Source: Rathayibacter sp. VKM Ac-2760
GTDB taxonomy: Bacteria; Actinomycetota; Actinomycetes; Actinomycetales; Microbacteriaceae
Assembly: GCF_009834185.1 (NCBI RefSeq)
Contig: NZ_CP047174.1
Coordinates: 62,001-126,000, forward strand
Reading direction: 5' to 3'
DNA: 64,000 bases
Below the pieces are notes generated by a model, which saw only the letters and a list, made by a program, of their open reading frames with translations, was not told the origin of the DNA and made no database searches. Position 1 is the first letter of the stretch. Every line of letters starts with the position of its first letter. A program made the translations under genes and the position numbers. This document shows, in pieces, positions 41,470-52,884 of this stretch.

Positions 41470-42692
41470 CAGTTCCTCCTTCCCGCGATGGGCAGTTGCG
41501 CCACGACGCGGTACTCGTCGTCGTTTCCCTCGATCCTGAGCGTGCCGCCGGCCGAGTGGGCGCGCTCGCGCATCCCGATCAGCCCGAAGCCGCGAAGCCC
41601 CGGTTCCCGATCGAGGACTCGGCGGTTCGAGATCGAGAGGGTGAGAAGCCGCTTCTCGGCGCGCACCGAGACGGAGGCGGAGCCGACCCCGTGCTTCTGA
41701 GCGTTCGTGAGCGCCTCCTGGACAATGCGGTAGGCCGCGGTCGAGACCTCGGGGTCGAGGCCGGCCGGCGCATCGATCAGCTCGGCCTCGACGACGACAC
41801 CGGCGGCGCGATACGACTCGATGAGCGCGGGAATCCGTGCGAAGTCGGGGGTCGGGGCGGAGTCGGCGGAGGTCTGCGTGTCGGAACGGAGCACGTGCAG
41901 CACCCGCTGCGTCTCGTGCAGGACCGACTGCACGCTCGTTCTGGCTTTCTCGAGCGATGCACGCGACGTCTCCGCCCCGTCGGGGAGACTCACTTCCGCA
42001 ACTCCGAGGTGGATGCCGAGCACCGCGATCTCGTGGCCCACCACGTCGTGCAGGTCGCGGGCGATGCTGAGCCGCTCCTCGGCGACGCGACGGTGGGCAT
42101 CCGCTTCCCGCGCGGCGATGGCCTCGACGGCGCGGCTCTCGACCTCCTGCTGGAACTGCGCATAGCTGCGCAGCGCAGTACCGGCCGACGCGAAGGCGAA
42201 GGACATCGCCGCGGCAGCTAGCGCGGTGGGATTAGCCCAGCCGATGTCCTGGAACATCACGATCGAGACGTAGCTGACGAGGCCGATGAACGCGCCGACC
42301 AGGGGTCCGGAGAGCCCCCGGAGCGCGATCGCGAAACCGGTGAAAGCGGCGAGGTTCCAGGAGACGACCGGGTCCGTCCGGAGCGCCACCGAGGAGAGCG
42401 GGCCGAGGACCAGGACCAGCGTGCCGAGCCGCAGCCTCGTCCGGGTGCTCACCGATCCCCGAGGAACGAGGTCGCGGATGATCGCGACGCCGAGGAGGGA
42501 CACACCGAGTCCCACGTATCCGCCGATCCCCTCCTCGACCTGCCGGCCGTCGGTGATGCCGTTGGCGACGAGCGAGACGAGCGCGACGACACTCGCCACC
42601 ACGGTCACGATCAGGCTGCCCAGGTCGAGCAGGCGGAGACGCCGCGTCGATGCGCGGCCGCGCACGCTGAGGTCGAGGAGAACGGAGGACAC
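41469..42692 (-). CDS. Sensor histidine kinase, HisKA_3 type
   Basis: 407 residues from ATG 42692. The N-terminal 175 residues have five or six membrane segments and almost no extracellular domain, so sensing is probably at or in the membrane. HisKA_3 box with RLSIARDLHDVVGHEIAVLG (phospho-acceptor H215); HATPase at residues 300-400 (AAYRIVQEALTNAQKHG, GLRGFGLIGMRERAHSAGG). It pairs with the NarL-type regulator. The same architecture as DesK-like actinobacterial kinases. Confidence 0.9.
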   Translation of the reverse strand: MSSVLLDLSVRGRASTRRLRLLDLGSLIVTVVASVVALVSLVANGITDGRQVEEGIGGYVGLGVSLLGVAIIRDLVPRGSVSTRTRLRLGTLVLVLGPLSSVALRTDPVVSWNLAAFTGFAIALRGLSGPLVGAFIGLVSYVSIVMFQDIGWANPTALAAAAMSFAFASAGTALRSYAQFQQEVESRAVEAIAAREADAHRRVAEERLSIARDLHDVVGHEIAVLGIHLGVAEVSLPDGAETSRASLEKARTSVQSVLHETQRVLHVLRSDTQTSADSAPTPDFARIPALIESYRAAGVVVEAELIDAPAGLDPEVSTAAYRIVQEALTNAQKHGVGSASVSVRAEKRLLTLSISNRRVLDREPGLRGFGLIGMRERAHSAGGTLRIEGNDDEYRVVAQLPIAGRRN

Positions 42693-42803
42693 CCCTCATG
42701 GTCACAGGCCGGAGGTCGCCACCCGTACTCCCAGCGCAGTAGTCGCGCGCAGGAAGAGAGGAGGCGTCGTCTCTCGAATCGGTCGGGTCCGGTGGAGCGC
42801 CGG

Positions 42804-43430
42804 CTACGAAGAGGGGGCGGGCTCGACGAGTGCGCGTTCGGTGGTGATTCCGATCGCGTTCACGAAGCGGTCCACGACCTTGACCATGTCGATCGAGGGG
42901 TCGTAGAGCCATTGCGTCTGCAAGCCGTCGATGACGGCGAAGATGAGAGCAGCGAGTTCCTCGGGAGTGAGGCCGATATCGATTCCGGTGCCTTCGTCGA
43001 GCTGTGCGATCTGGTCCGCGGCGATCGCGCGGATGCGACGGTAGCGTTCTCCGAAGTAGACGTGCGCGACGTGATCCTTCTCGGTCGCCTCGTTGCTGAC
43101 TCGCGACACGAGTTGAATGAAGCCCGGCTCGCCGATGTTCGCTCGCACTGCGTCCACCACGGACTGGCCGAGGTGAGTCGGGGCCGCCAACTGAGCTGCG
43201 ACCACCTGGAAGTCGGCGTCGCGGCGGCGCAGGATCTCCGCGAAGAGCCCGTCCTTCGACCCGAAGTAGTGGAGTAACGCGGTCTGACTGAGGTCGACGG
43301 CCTCCGCGAGTTCACGCACGGTGGTCTTGCTGTAGCCGCGCTCGCTGATCATGATCAATGCGGCTTGCAGGATCTCCTCGCGCTTCGCTCGACCTTTCGC
43401 GTACGGTCCCCGTCGTGGCATGTGGGCCAT
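42804..43430 (-). CDS. TetR-family regulator of the rhamnosidase locus
   Basis: 208 residues from ATG 43430 (an ATG nine bases later is possible). N-terminal helix-turn-helix (ILQAALIMISERGYSKTTVR, LSQTALLHYFGSKDGLFAEI); the C-terminal helical ligand domain is typical of regulators of sugar or xenobiotic uptake. It is 21 bases downstream of the MFS gene and on the same strand, so it is probably in that operon and controls it and the divergent GH78 gene through the paired operators at 44985-45051 (inference). Confidence 0.88.
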   Translation of the reverse strand: MAHMPRRGPYAKGRAKREEILQAALIMISERGYSKTTVRELAEAVDLSQTALLHYFGSKDGLFAEILRRRDADFQVVAAQLAAPTHLGQSVVDAVRANIGEPGFIQLVSRVSNEATEKDHVAHVYFGERYRRIRAIAADQIAQLDEGTGIDIGLTPEELAALIFAVIDGLQTQWLYDPSIDMVKVVDRFVNAIGITTERALVEPAPSS

Positions 43431-43451
43431 CGTAGTTGCGGCGCGAGCGCC

Positions 43452-44885
43452 CTAGCGAACCCCTCGTACCGGGATGATGGCGAACGCTGAGATGAAGACG
43501 AGCACGGCGGCCGCGACGTAGACCATTCCGTAACCTCCGGTGATCACCACCACCTGGGCGCCCAGCGCTGGCGCGAGCGCCTGGCCCACATTGCTTCCGA
43601 GATTCGCGACGCCGAGGTCCCGGCCCGCCTTGTCTTTCTCCGGGAGAACGTCGATGAACATCGCTTGGTCGACGGCGAGGTAGACGCCGAAGGCGACGGA
43701 GACGAGCACGTTCGTCAGGAAGAGGCCGGCCACAGTGGGCCAGATGAGCGGCACGAGGAGTGCCAGGCCCATGGCGACGGAGGCGGTGATGACGAACACC
43801 TTGCGTCGTCCCAGCTTGTCGGACAGGCGCCCGGAGACGAGGAGGGAGACGATCATGAACGGAAGCCCGACGAGGCCGAGCAATGGTGCGATCGACGTCG
43901 CTTCGACCTGCGAGAGCGCAGGTCTGACATAGCTCTGCAGGACGAAGAGCGAGAACGACCCCGACAGCGTGTACCCGAAGGTGAGCACGAGTCGGGCGAT
44001 CCACACCCAACGGAAGTCGCTCGTCCGGAGGGCGACGGTGAAGCCGGCGAGGAACTCCTTCCATGCGAACGGCGAGACAGCCATGTTCCGAGACGATCGA
44101 TCTCGTACGAACAGCACGAACAGCACGCCTCCGGCGAGCACGATGATCGCGGGCACGACATAGGCACCGAGGCCGAGGATGGCGAACAGGATTCCGACGG
44201 CGACACCACCGAAGACTCCGCCGAGCATGTTGCCCAGGCCACCCAGCGCTGATGCGGTGCCGCGTTTCTCCGCGGGAACGCGGTCGGCGACGGTCGCCGT
44301 CAGCCCCGACTGCGCAGCCCCGACACTGAGGCCGATGACGCAATAGAGGGGAATGAGGATCGCGAGGGTGGGGGCGAACTGGATGGTCGCCAGCCCGATG
44401 GCGCCGACGACGGAGCCCATGAGGATGTACGGCGTGCGGCGACCCCATCGCGACCGGGTGCGGTCGGAGATCTCGCCGATGACGGGACCGAAGAGCATCG
44501 TCAGCAGCGTGCCGAGCGTGGTGACCAGCGCCAGCGACTGGGCTCGGGCGCGATCGAAGTCTGCCAAGGCGTCGAGCTGAGTCTGCTGGGCCGGTGTGGC
44601 GGAGGCCGTACCCGCCTCGACCGCGGCCTTCAAGTCGGTGAGAGCCGCGAGATCGACACTGGCCGACGCACCGGAGAAGAAGTTGGCGAACTCGAGCAGC
44701 TGCACCTGATTGGGGAGCAGCACACCCGAGGCCGCCCCCCACACGCTCGTCACTGCGGCTGTCCCGAGCGCGTACCAGAGGAGGTAGCGGCGGAAGGGGC
44801 GCGGGGCAGTGATCGGATCGCTCACCCGCGTCGACGCGGTGTTCGTCTCGGAATACGCAGCACTGCCGCCGGGAGTAATACTCAT
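43452..44885 (-). CDS. MFS transporter, probable glycoside uptake
   Basis: 477 residues from ATG 44885. Twelve predicted membrane helices with the MFS signature between helices 2 and 3 (GEISDRTRSRWGRRTPYILMG) and repeat in GRLSDKLGRRKVFVITAS. A long loop with Gln/Ala/Asp at residues 75-110 follows helix 1. The RSRWGRRTPYI form is typical of the SUC/GPH-like sugar-transporting MFS group. Divergent from GH78, so it likely imports a rhamnosylated compound. Confidence 0.85.
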   Translation of the reverse strand: MSITPGGSAAYSETNTASTRVSDPITAPRPFRRYLLWYALGTAAVTSVWGAASGVLLPNQVQLLEFANFFSGASASVDLAALTDLKAAVEAGTASATPAQQTQLDALADFDRARAQSLALVTTLGTLLTMLFGPVIGEISDRTRSRWGRRTPYILMGSVVGAIGLATIQFAPTLAILIPLYCVIGLSVGAAQSGLTATVADRVPAEKRGTASALGGLGNMLGGVFGGVAVGILFAILGLGAYVVPAIIVLAGGVLFVLFVRDRSSRNMAVSPFAWKEFLAGFTVALRTSDFRWVWIARLVLTFGYTLSGSFSLFVLQSYVRPALSQVEATSIAPLLGLVGLPFMIVSLLVSGRLSDKLGRRKVFVITASVAMGLALLVPLIWPTVAGLFLTNVLVSVAFGVYLAVDQAMFIDVLPEKDKAGRDLGVANLGSNVGQALAPALGAQVVVITGGYGMVYVAAAVLVFISAFAIIPVRGVR

Positions 44886-44984
44886 GTCCGTCCAATCGCC
44901 GGTGATTGCAGGTCGACGACCACGGAGGACGCATCAGAAGAGGTGGCTCACCGTCGACGGCCTGAGGAGTCGCCTCGGCCTGAG

Positions 44985-45013
44985 GCGAAACTATTGCACT
45001 CATCTATTTTCGC
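44985..45013. promoter_or_regulatory. Operator 1 of the MFS/GH78 divergent promoter
   Basis: GCGAAACTA (44985-44993) and TATTTTCGC (45005-45013), 11-base centre, one mismatch between the arms. Same 9-11-9 layout as operator 2, centres 38 bases apart. Confidence 0.55.
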
Positions 45014-45022
45014 GTCAACTGC

Positions 45023-45051
45023 CCGAAACTAGATCAGTGTGCTAATTTCGG
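45023..45051. promoter_or_regulatory. Operator 2 of the MFS/GH78 divergent promoter
   Basis: CCGAAACTA (45023-45031) and TAATTTCGG (45043-45051) with an 11-base centre and one mismatch. It ends 25 bases before the GH78 start, a position suited to block transcription. The likely binder is the TetR protein at 42804-43430. Confidence 0.6.
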
Positions 45052-45076
45052 CGGACGCTTTCACGAAGAGGAGATC

Positions 45077-47734
45077 ATGACTCTCGTCGCACTTCGGGCC
45101 GATACCCGATCGACTCCGCTGGGAATCGATGCCCCTCGTCCTCGTCTCGCCTGGCAGGCCGTCGACGAAGACGCCAGCTGCTGGCAGGTGCAGGTCTCCT
45201 CGTCGGACGACTTCTCCGCGCCGCTGTGGGACGCGGAGGCCGACGAGTTCGCTCTCCGCTACGACGGACCGCCGCTCGAGTCGGCGACGCGCTACCGGTG
45301 GCGTGTGCGGAGCATCCGACCGGTCCTCGGCCCGTGGTCCGAGTCTTCCTGGTTCGAGACGGCCTTCCTCGAGCCCGAGCGGTGGCGCGCGGACTGGGTG
45401 GGCGCACCGGCGGTCGACGACGACGACTCGGCCGTCTACGTCCGCGGGGAGTTCACCCTCACCGATCCGATCGCGAGCGCGCGCCTCTACTCGACGGCTC
45501 TGGGTTGGTACCGGGTCTTCGTCAACGGCGTCGCGGTCAGTGGCGACGAGCTCCTGCCACGGTTCACTCCTCTCGACGAGATCCTCGAGTACCAGGTGTT
45601 CGACGTCGCTGAGCACCTGGTGATCGGAAAGAACGTCATCTCGATGGCCGTGGCAGACGGTCGATTCCGCGGCCGTCTCGGCGCCGATCGCCAGCGCGTC
45701 TACGGCGATCGACTCGCTGCACGGGCCCAACTCGAGGTCCGCACCGTGGCAGACGGGCTCGTGACGGTCACGAGTGGACCGGACTGGACCCGCGGCCGCG
45801 GACGCATCCAGAGGAGCGACCCGAAGGCCGGCGAGAGCATCGACCTCCGGGTGAACGAGTCCGAGTGGCACGACGCCGAAGTCGCACCGGCCGCCTTCCT
45901 CCCTGTCGAGGTGATCACTCCGACCGTCGACCGCGCGCTCGTGGCCGAAGAGGTGGAACGTGTGCGCGGAGTGATGACGCTCGCGCCGTCGAGTGTCTCC
46001 CGTCTGGCGGACGGTCGCCAGATCGTCGCCTTCGACCAGAACTTCACGGGTGTCCCCAGGATCCGCGTGAGCGGTGACGCAGGCGATGTCGTCACCCTCA
46101 CCTACAGCGAGGTGCTCGCTGCCGATGGGACCATCGATACCGCATACGTGCTGCCGCCCGGCCCGTTGAGCAAGAACTCGACCATCCCCCGCGACGAGAT
46201 CATCCTCGGAGGGCGGCAGGAGTGGGTTCAGCCGTGGTTCACCATCCACGGTTTCCAGTACGTCGAGGTGGCCGGACTGTCGGCGGACCTCAGCGTGCAC
46301 GACGTTCAGGGGGTGGTGTTGTCGAGCGATCTCGAGTCCCGCGCCACCTTCACCAGCTCGGACGCTCGCCTCGAGCGGCTGTTCCGCAACGTCGAGTGGA
46401 GCCTTCGCGGGAACTTCGTCGATACGGCCACCGACTGCCCGACGCGAGAGCGACGCGGCTGGACCGGCGACATCCAGGTCTTCGCACCGACCGCGGCCAT
46501 CATGGTCGACGCGCAGGCGTTCCTCGAGCGGTACCTCCGCAATCTCGCCATCGAACAGGGCGATGACGGTCGAGTGCCTGCCTACATCCCGCAGGAGGGC
46601 TCGACGTTCAGCAGCATGGACGGCGGCGCGGCGTTCGGCAGCGCCGCCGCAGGATGGGCGGACGCGGCGGTTCTCACGCCGTGGGACGTGTACCTCTACA
46701 CCGGCGACCCGACGGTGCTCGAGCGCCAGTGGGACAGCGCTCGGCGCTGGGTCGAGTATCGGCGGACGCAGGCCCGCGCTTCTCGTGGTCGGGGCCGCTG
46801 GCTCACCCGATCTCTGGGGAAGCGCGAGCAGTACATCGTCGGAGGTGGACTGCACTACGGCGAATGGCTGCGCCCCGGAGAGACCATGCCGCGACAGATC
46901 TACAACATCGCGGTCCCCAATCCGGCGATCGCCACGGCCTACTTCGCGCACTCCTCTGCTGTCCTCGGTCGCATGGCGGCCGCGCTCGGTCGGGAGGGCG
47001 ACGCGCGCGAGTACAGCGAGCTTTCAGACGCTGTTTCCGACGCGTGGCGTTCCGCCTTCGTGCGGCGCGGGGGAGCCCGCATCGGCAAGGACCTGCAGGA
47101 CGAGTACGTGCGCGCCCTAGAGTTCGATCTCCTCCTTCCCGCTCAGCGGACGATCGCCCTGTCACGACTCGTCGAACTCCTCGAAGCGAACGACTACCGA
47201 CTCGCCACCGGGTTCCTCTCCACCCCCCACCTCCTCCGCGTGCTCACCGAGCACGGCCGTGTCGACGTCGCCTACCGGGTCCTGCTCCAGACGTCGGCGC
47301 CCTCGTGGCTGCACCAGGTCGAGCTGGGCGCGACGACGGTGTGGGAGACATGGGAGGGGTACCGCCCGGACGGTCGAGCGAAGGACTCGCACAACCACTA
47401 CGCCCTCGGCACGGTGGCCCGCTGGCTCGTCGAGGGCCTCGCCGGCATCGCGCCCGCCGCGCCCGGATACCAGCGGATCCGCCTCTCGCCCGCCGTGCAT
47501 CCCGGCCTCACGTCCGCGCACGCGCGCATCGCCACGCCGTTCGGAGAAGCGTCGAGCGGATGGAGTCTCACCGGCGGCACCGTGACCCTCCGAGCGGTCG
47601 TGCCGCCCGGCACGACCGCTGAGGTCGACCTGCCGGGCGGAGCCCGGACGGTCGCTGCGGGAACCCACGAGTTCACCTGGCGGCTCGAGCAGACCGCCTC
47701 CCCTTCCGCCTCCACGACCCGAGGACTGTCTTGA
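45077..47734 (+). CDS. Alpha-L-rhamnosidase, GH78
   Basis: 885 residues from ATG 45077 (AGAGGAG upstream). No signal peptide, so intracellular. N-terminal fibronectin/Ig-like parts (residues 1-110; IDAPRPRLAWQ is the usual GH78 opening), beta-sandwich (GWYRVFVNGVAVSGDELLPRF), then the (alpha/alpha)6 catalytic domain (TDCPTRERRGWTGDIQVFAP) and late VELGATTVWETWEGYRPDG, and a C-terminal beta domain. Acid residues in RRGWTGD and TVWETWEG are the expected catalytic region. It removes terminal alpha-L-rhamnose, as on plant flavonoids or polysaccharides. Stop overlaps the next start. Confidence 0.92.
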   Translation: MTLVALRADTRSTPLGIDAPRPRLAWQAVDEDASCWQVQVSSSDDFSAPLWDAEADEFALRYDGPPLESATRYRWRVRSIRPVLGPWSESSWFETAFLEPERWRADWVGAPAVDDDDSAVYVRGEFTLTDPIASARLYSTALGWYRVFVNGVAVSGDELLPRFTPLDEILEYQVFDVAEHLVIGKNVISMAVADGRFRGRLGADRQRVYGDRLAARAQLEVRTVADGLVTVTSGPDWTRGRGRIQRSDPKAGESIDLRVNESEWHDAEVAPAAFLPVEVITPTVDRALVAEEVERVRGVMTLAPSSVSRLADGRQIVAFDQNFTGVPRIRVSGDAGDVVTLTYSEVLAADGTIDTAYVLPPGPLSKNSTIPRDEIILGGRQEWVQPWFTIHGFQYVEVAGLSADLSVHDVQGVVLSSDLESRATFTSSDARLERLFRNVEWSLRGNFVDTATDCPTRERRGWTGDIQVFAPTAAIMVDAQAFLERYLRNLAIEQGDDGRVPAYIPQEGSTFSSMDGGAAFGSAAAGWADAAVLTPWDVYLYTGDPTVLERQWDSARRWVEYRRTQARASRGRGRWLTRSLGKREQYIVGGGLHYGEWLRPGETMPRQIYNIAVPNPAIATAYFAHSSAVLGRMAAALGREGDAREYSELSDAVSDAWRSAFVRRGGARIGKDLQDEYVRALEFDLLLPAQRTIALSRLVELLEANDYRLATGFLSTPHLLRVLTEHGRVDVAYRVLLQTSAPSWLHQVELGATTVWETWEGYRPDGRAKDSHNHYALGTVARWLVEGLAGIAPAAPGYQRIRLSPAVHPGLTSAHARIATPFGEASSGWSLTGGTVTLRAVVPPGTTAEVDLPGGARTVAAGTHEFTWRLEQTASPSASTTRGLS

Positions 47735-49725
47735 CCACCTTCGCCGACTTCGCGCACGACACCGTCGACCCCGAATTCGGTGCGCCGTTCATCGACGTCG
47801 ACGAACGGCGCGACGCGCCACTCGCCCACCGCTACGTGCACGGCGGCTTCTCGGACAGTGCGACCCGATTCTCGCTCTACCTGCCTGACGCTGAGCAGTT
47901 CGAGGGCCGCTTCTTCCAGTACGTGCAGCCGGTGCCCGTGAGCGAGGACCTCTCGCAGGGCGCGACCGGACCGGACGACCGGATCTCCTTCGCCATCACC
48001 TCGGGCGCCGCGCTCGTCGACACCAACAACGGCGGACCGGCGCACGAGGAGCCCACCTACGGCGCCTTCCGAGCCAACGCCGCGGTCGCGAATCTCGTTC
48101 GTGCGCTCCTGTCGACGACCTACGGGACGGAACGCGTCTACGGCTACGCCTACGGCGGCAGTGGCGGCGCGTTCCGCGTGATCGCGGCAGCTGAGAACAC
48201 CTCCGGCGTGTGGGACGGCTTCGTGCCCTTCGTCGTCGGTTCTCCGATGGCCCTGCCGAACGTGTTCAGCGCGCGCCTGCACGGTCGACGAGTCCTCGGA
48301 GACCGCCTCGACGACATCGTCGATGCGATCGACCCCGGCGGCTCCGGCGATCCGGCCGCGACGCTGACGGACGAGCAGGCCGAAGCGCTCGCGGAGGTGT
48401 CGGCGATGGGGTTCCCCCTCCGGTCGTGGTTCGCTCACCGCACCATGGGGATGCACGCCTTCGCCGTGATCTACCCGTACCTGCGTGTGCTCGATCCGAG
48501 CTATTTCGACGACTTCTGGACGGTACCCGGGTATCTCGGCGCCGACCCCACATCATCCGTGCACCGCGACCGGCTCGAGATGCCCACGCGAATCGTCGAG
48601 CTCCTGTCCACCAGCGATCTCGAGGAGAGCGGGCTCGCGGTCGGAACGCACCCCGGCTCCTCCAACGGAGGAGCGGACGATGCCTGGCTCGGCGATGAGC
48701 GGATCGAGACGCCCGTCGCGGCGCGGTTGCAGAACGCGCCCGGTCGCTCTATCGACGAAGCTGAGCTCGTCGTCACCTCCGGCGCATCGGCCGGTCGCCG
48801 CATCGTCGTGCTGCGGATGATCGACGACGTCGCGATCTTCGGCCCCGAGGAGGACGAGAGCGTCCCACGAGGGCTGCGCGTCGGCGACACGGTGACCCTG
48901 GACAACAGCGGGATGATCGCGGCCCAGACCTACTATCGGCATCAGGTCCCCGGTCGCGACTTCCCCCAGTGGGACCAGTTCCGTGGTGCTGACGGAGAGC
49001 CGATCCACCCGCAGCGGCCCCTGCTCATCGGGCCGCTCCTCGCGTTGGGAGCGACGGGCACCCTTCAATCCGGTCGCTTCGACGACCGGATGATCCTGGT
49101 CGAATCCGTGCTCGACCGTGAAGCATTCCCGGGGCAGGCGGACTGGTACGCGAAGAAGGTGTACGACCAGGGAGGCGAGCAGCGGTTCCGGATCTGGATG
49201 GTCGACAACGCACTTCACGGAGAGCTCGAGGAGCAGGAGTTCCCCACACGGACCATCGGATACGTGGGTGTCCTGCACGAAGCACTGCGTCAACTGGCAG
49301 CGTGGGCCGAGCGTGCCATCGAACCGTCCGCGTCGTCGTCCTACGACCTCACCGACGGCCAGGTCATCCTGAAGGATGCACGGGGTGTGCAGCCGTTCGT
49401 CACTCTGACCGCCGACGGCTCCCTGCGCGCCGAGGTCGAGGTCGGGCAGGAGGTGACCCTCGAGGCCCGCGTGCGCGCCGCAGCCGGAGCCGTCGTCCAG
49501 CTCGACTGGAGTGACCTCGGAGACGGGGTCTACGAGAGCGAGCACCTCGCCCCGGCGCCTGAGAACACCCGCACACGCACCCTCACCTTCACCGCGCCCG
49601 GCACCTACTTCCCGGCGGTCAGGGTGATCGGACGGATCACCAGTGCCGAACTCGAGCCGTTCGGCCGCCTGCAGAACGTCGCGCGCGCGCGGGTCGTGGT
49701 GACGGGGGCGGCCACGCCGAGATGA
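47731..49725 (+). CDS. Predicted alpha/beta-hydrolase with C-terminal PKD-like domain
   Basis: 664 residues from TTG 47731, overlapping the GH78 stop (TTGA), with GAGGA upstream. Residues 60-480 look like a large alpha/beta-hydrolase: VYGYAYGGSGGAFRVIAA supplies a nucleophile elbow with S144, VWDGFVPFVVG follows, and the late DNALHGE may hold the His. The insertion at residues 200-400 is unusual. Residues 555-660 form a PKD-like sandwich (VEVGQEVTLEARVRAAAGAV, FTAPGTYFPAVRV). The enzyme lacks a signal peptide despite the PKD-like domain. A tannase/feruloyl-esterase-like de-esterifying role next to GH78 is a guess. No named family is certain. Confidence 0.6.
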   Translation: MTTFADFAHDTVDPEFGAPFIDVDERRDAPLAHRYVHGGFSDSATRFSLYLPDAEQFEGRFFQYVQPVPVSEDLSQGATGPDDRISFAITSGAALVDTNNGGPAHEEPTYGAFRANAAVANLVRALLSTTYGTERVYGYAYGGSGGAFRVIAAAENTSGVWDGFVPFVVGSPMALPNVFSARLHGRRVLGDRLDDIVDAIDPGGSGDPAATLTDEQAEALAEVSAMGFPLRSWFAHRTMGMHAFAVIYPYLRVLDPSYFDDFWTVPGYLGADPTSSVHRDRLEMPTRIVELLSTSDLEESGLAVGTHPGSSNGGADDAWLGDERIETPVAARLQNAPGRSIDEAELVVTSGASAGRRIVVLRMIDDVAIFGPEEDESVPRGLRVGDTVTLDNSGMIAAQTYYRHQVPGRDFPQWDQFRGADGEPIHPQRPLLIGPLLALGATGTLQSGRFDDRMILVESVLDREAFPGQADWYAKKVYDQGGEQRFRIWMVDNALHGELEEQEFPTRTIGYVGVLHEALRQLAAWAERAIEPSASSSYDLTDGQVILKDARGVQPFVTLTADGSLRAEVEVGQEVTLEARVRAAAGAVVQLDWSDLGDGVYESEHLAPAPENTRTRTLTFTAPGTYFPAVRVIGRITSAELEPFGRLQNVARARVVVTGAATPR

Positions 49726-49928
49726 AGCGGAGCCGCCCCGCCGGAGTCACCGAGAGGGTGGCACGACCGCGTCCACTGACCAGGTGAGCTCGGCGCGTGT
49801 CGTCCCACGATCGATGTCGTTCTCCCGACCCCGGCGCCGGCGACGACGACGACCTCCTCGGTCGGGGCGTGCTGTCGTCGCCGCGAATGCCGGGGCGTGC
49901 AGGAGGAGGGCGCCTCCGCTCAGCGGAG

Positions 49929-50603
49929 TCAGCCGCGACTGCGCTCGAGGAAGTCGATGAGGGGCTTCGATCCTTCGAGGAGGCGGGAGATGCGGGCCAT
50001 TCCGGCGTCCGACGTGAGGTCGGAGTCGGCGAGCGGTTCGCGGGTGATGAAGCCCTTGCCCCGCAGGACGTCTCGGGCCGGGTCGTCGGCGTCGAAGCCC
50101 CTCGGGATCCGCTTCGTCCACGAGCCCGACTGCGAGGTGATCCCGTGGGGGAAGAGCTCGGTGAAGCGGTCGGACGTGACGATTCCGGAGAACTCGCTGA
50201 AGTCGTCCGAGACCCGGCGGCGAAAGCGGAGGAGCTCCTCCCCTGTGGGATTCGGTGCTCCCCCTCCGACGAAGCAGTTGCCCGGCTCGACGTGGACCGC
50301 GTAGCTCGCCGCCGGACCTTGGATCCCCTGGGTTCCGATCACGATGTAGTAGTCGGTCTTGTAGGGCGGCCTGTCCGCTCCGAACCGCCTGTCGCGGACC
50401 AGGCGGGTCACGCTCTTCTCGGGCCGGAGCGACGCCCGGGCGATCACCGGGTCGAAGGCCGAGACCGTCGTGATGAGCTCGCCCGCGAAAGCGATGACGT
50501 CGTCTCGCGCGGCCCTGTACTCCTCGCGGTGGCTCGCCATCCACGCCTGGGAGTCGTTCTCCCGCAAGGTCCGGAGGAAGTCGAAGGTCGTCTTGTTCAA
50601 CAC
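49929..50603 (-). CDS. DUF2461 family protein
   Basis: 224 residues from GTG 50603 with GAGGAG 8-9 bases before. DUF2461 hallmarks: TFDFLRTLRENDSQAWMASH near the N-terminus, DPVIARASLRPEKSVTRLVRD, DRRFGADRPPYKTDYYI, and YAVHVEPGNCFVGGGAPNP. The family is widespread and uncharacterised. Here the gene has a promoter that closely matches the PafBC DNA-damage type (50676-50697), nearly identical to the uvrB promoter 2.1 kb away. That is a hint to a role in DNA-damage stress. Confidence 0.9.
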   Translation of the reverse strand: MLNKTTFDFLRTLRENDSQAWMASHREEYRAARDDVIAFAGELITTVSAFDPVIARASLRPEKSVTRLVRDRRFGADRPPYKTDYYIVIGTQGIQGPAASYAVHVEPGNCFVGGGAPNPTGEELLRFRRRVSDDFSEFSGIVTSDRFTELFPHGITSQSGSWTKRIPRGFDADDPARDVLRGKGFITREPLADSDLTSDAGMARISRLLEGSKPLIDFLERSRG

Positions 50604-50675
50604 GGTGGGTACTCCTCGGATCCGATGGGAGGTCGCCGTCCCGACGGAAGCCGGTCGGTCTCTCCTCCGCCTCGG

Positions 50676-50697
50676 ACGATAGGAGAGACCACCGACA
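50676..50697 (-). promoter_or_regulatory. PafBC-type DNA-damage promoter of the DUF2461 gene
   Basis: On the minus strand TGTCGGTG, 8 bases, TATCGT, matching the PafBC (RecA-NDp) consensus TTGTCRGTG-N8-TANNNT except for the first T. It is followed about 70 bases later by the GTG start. A 27-base sequence (50687-50713) recurs with one mismatch at uvrB; it includes the palindrome TGACCGTGGTCA (50702-50713). Confidence 0.65.
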
Positions 50698-50747
50698 TTA
50701 CTGACCGTGGTCAGCCCGATCGTCGGCTCCGAGTCGAAGGGGGTGCG

Positions 50748-52808
<2,061 letters not shown>

Positions 52809-52815
52809 AGGAGGA

Positions 52816-52837
52816 ACGCTACGGTCGACCACCGACA
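52816..52837 (-). promoter_or_regulatory. PafBC-type DNA-damage promoter of uvrB
   Basis: Minus strand TGTCGGTG, 8 bases, TAGCGT, then 7 bases to the ATG at 52808. It fits TTGTCRGTG-N8-TANNNT apart from the first T. The palindrome TGACCGCGGTCA (52842-52853) sits just upstream, as it does before the DUF2461 gene. Confidence 0.7.
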
Positions 52838-52884
52838 TTACTGACCGCGGTCACTCATTCGCGGGTCGCCCCGCGTGGACCGGG

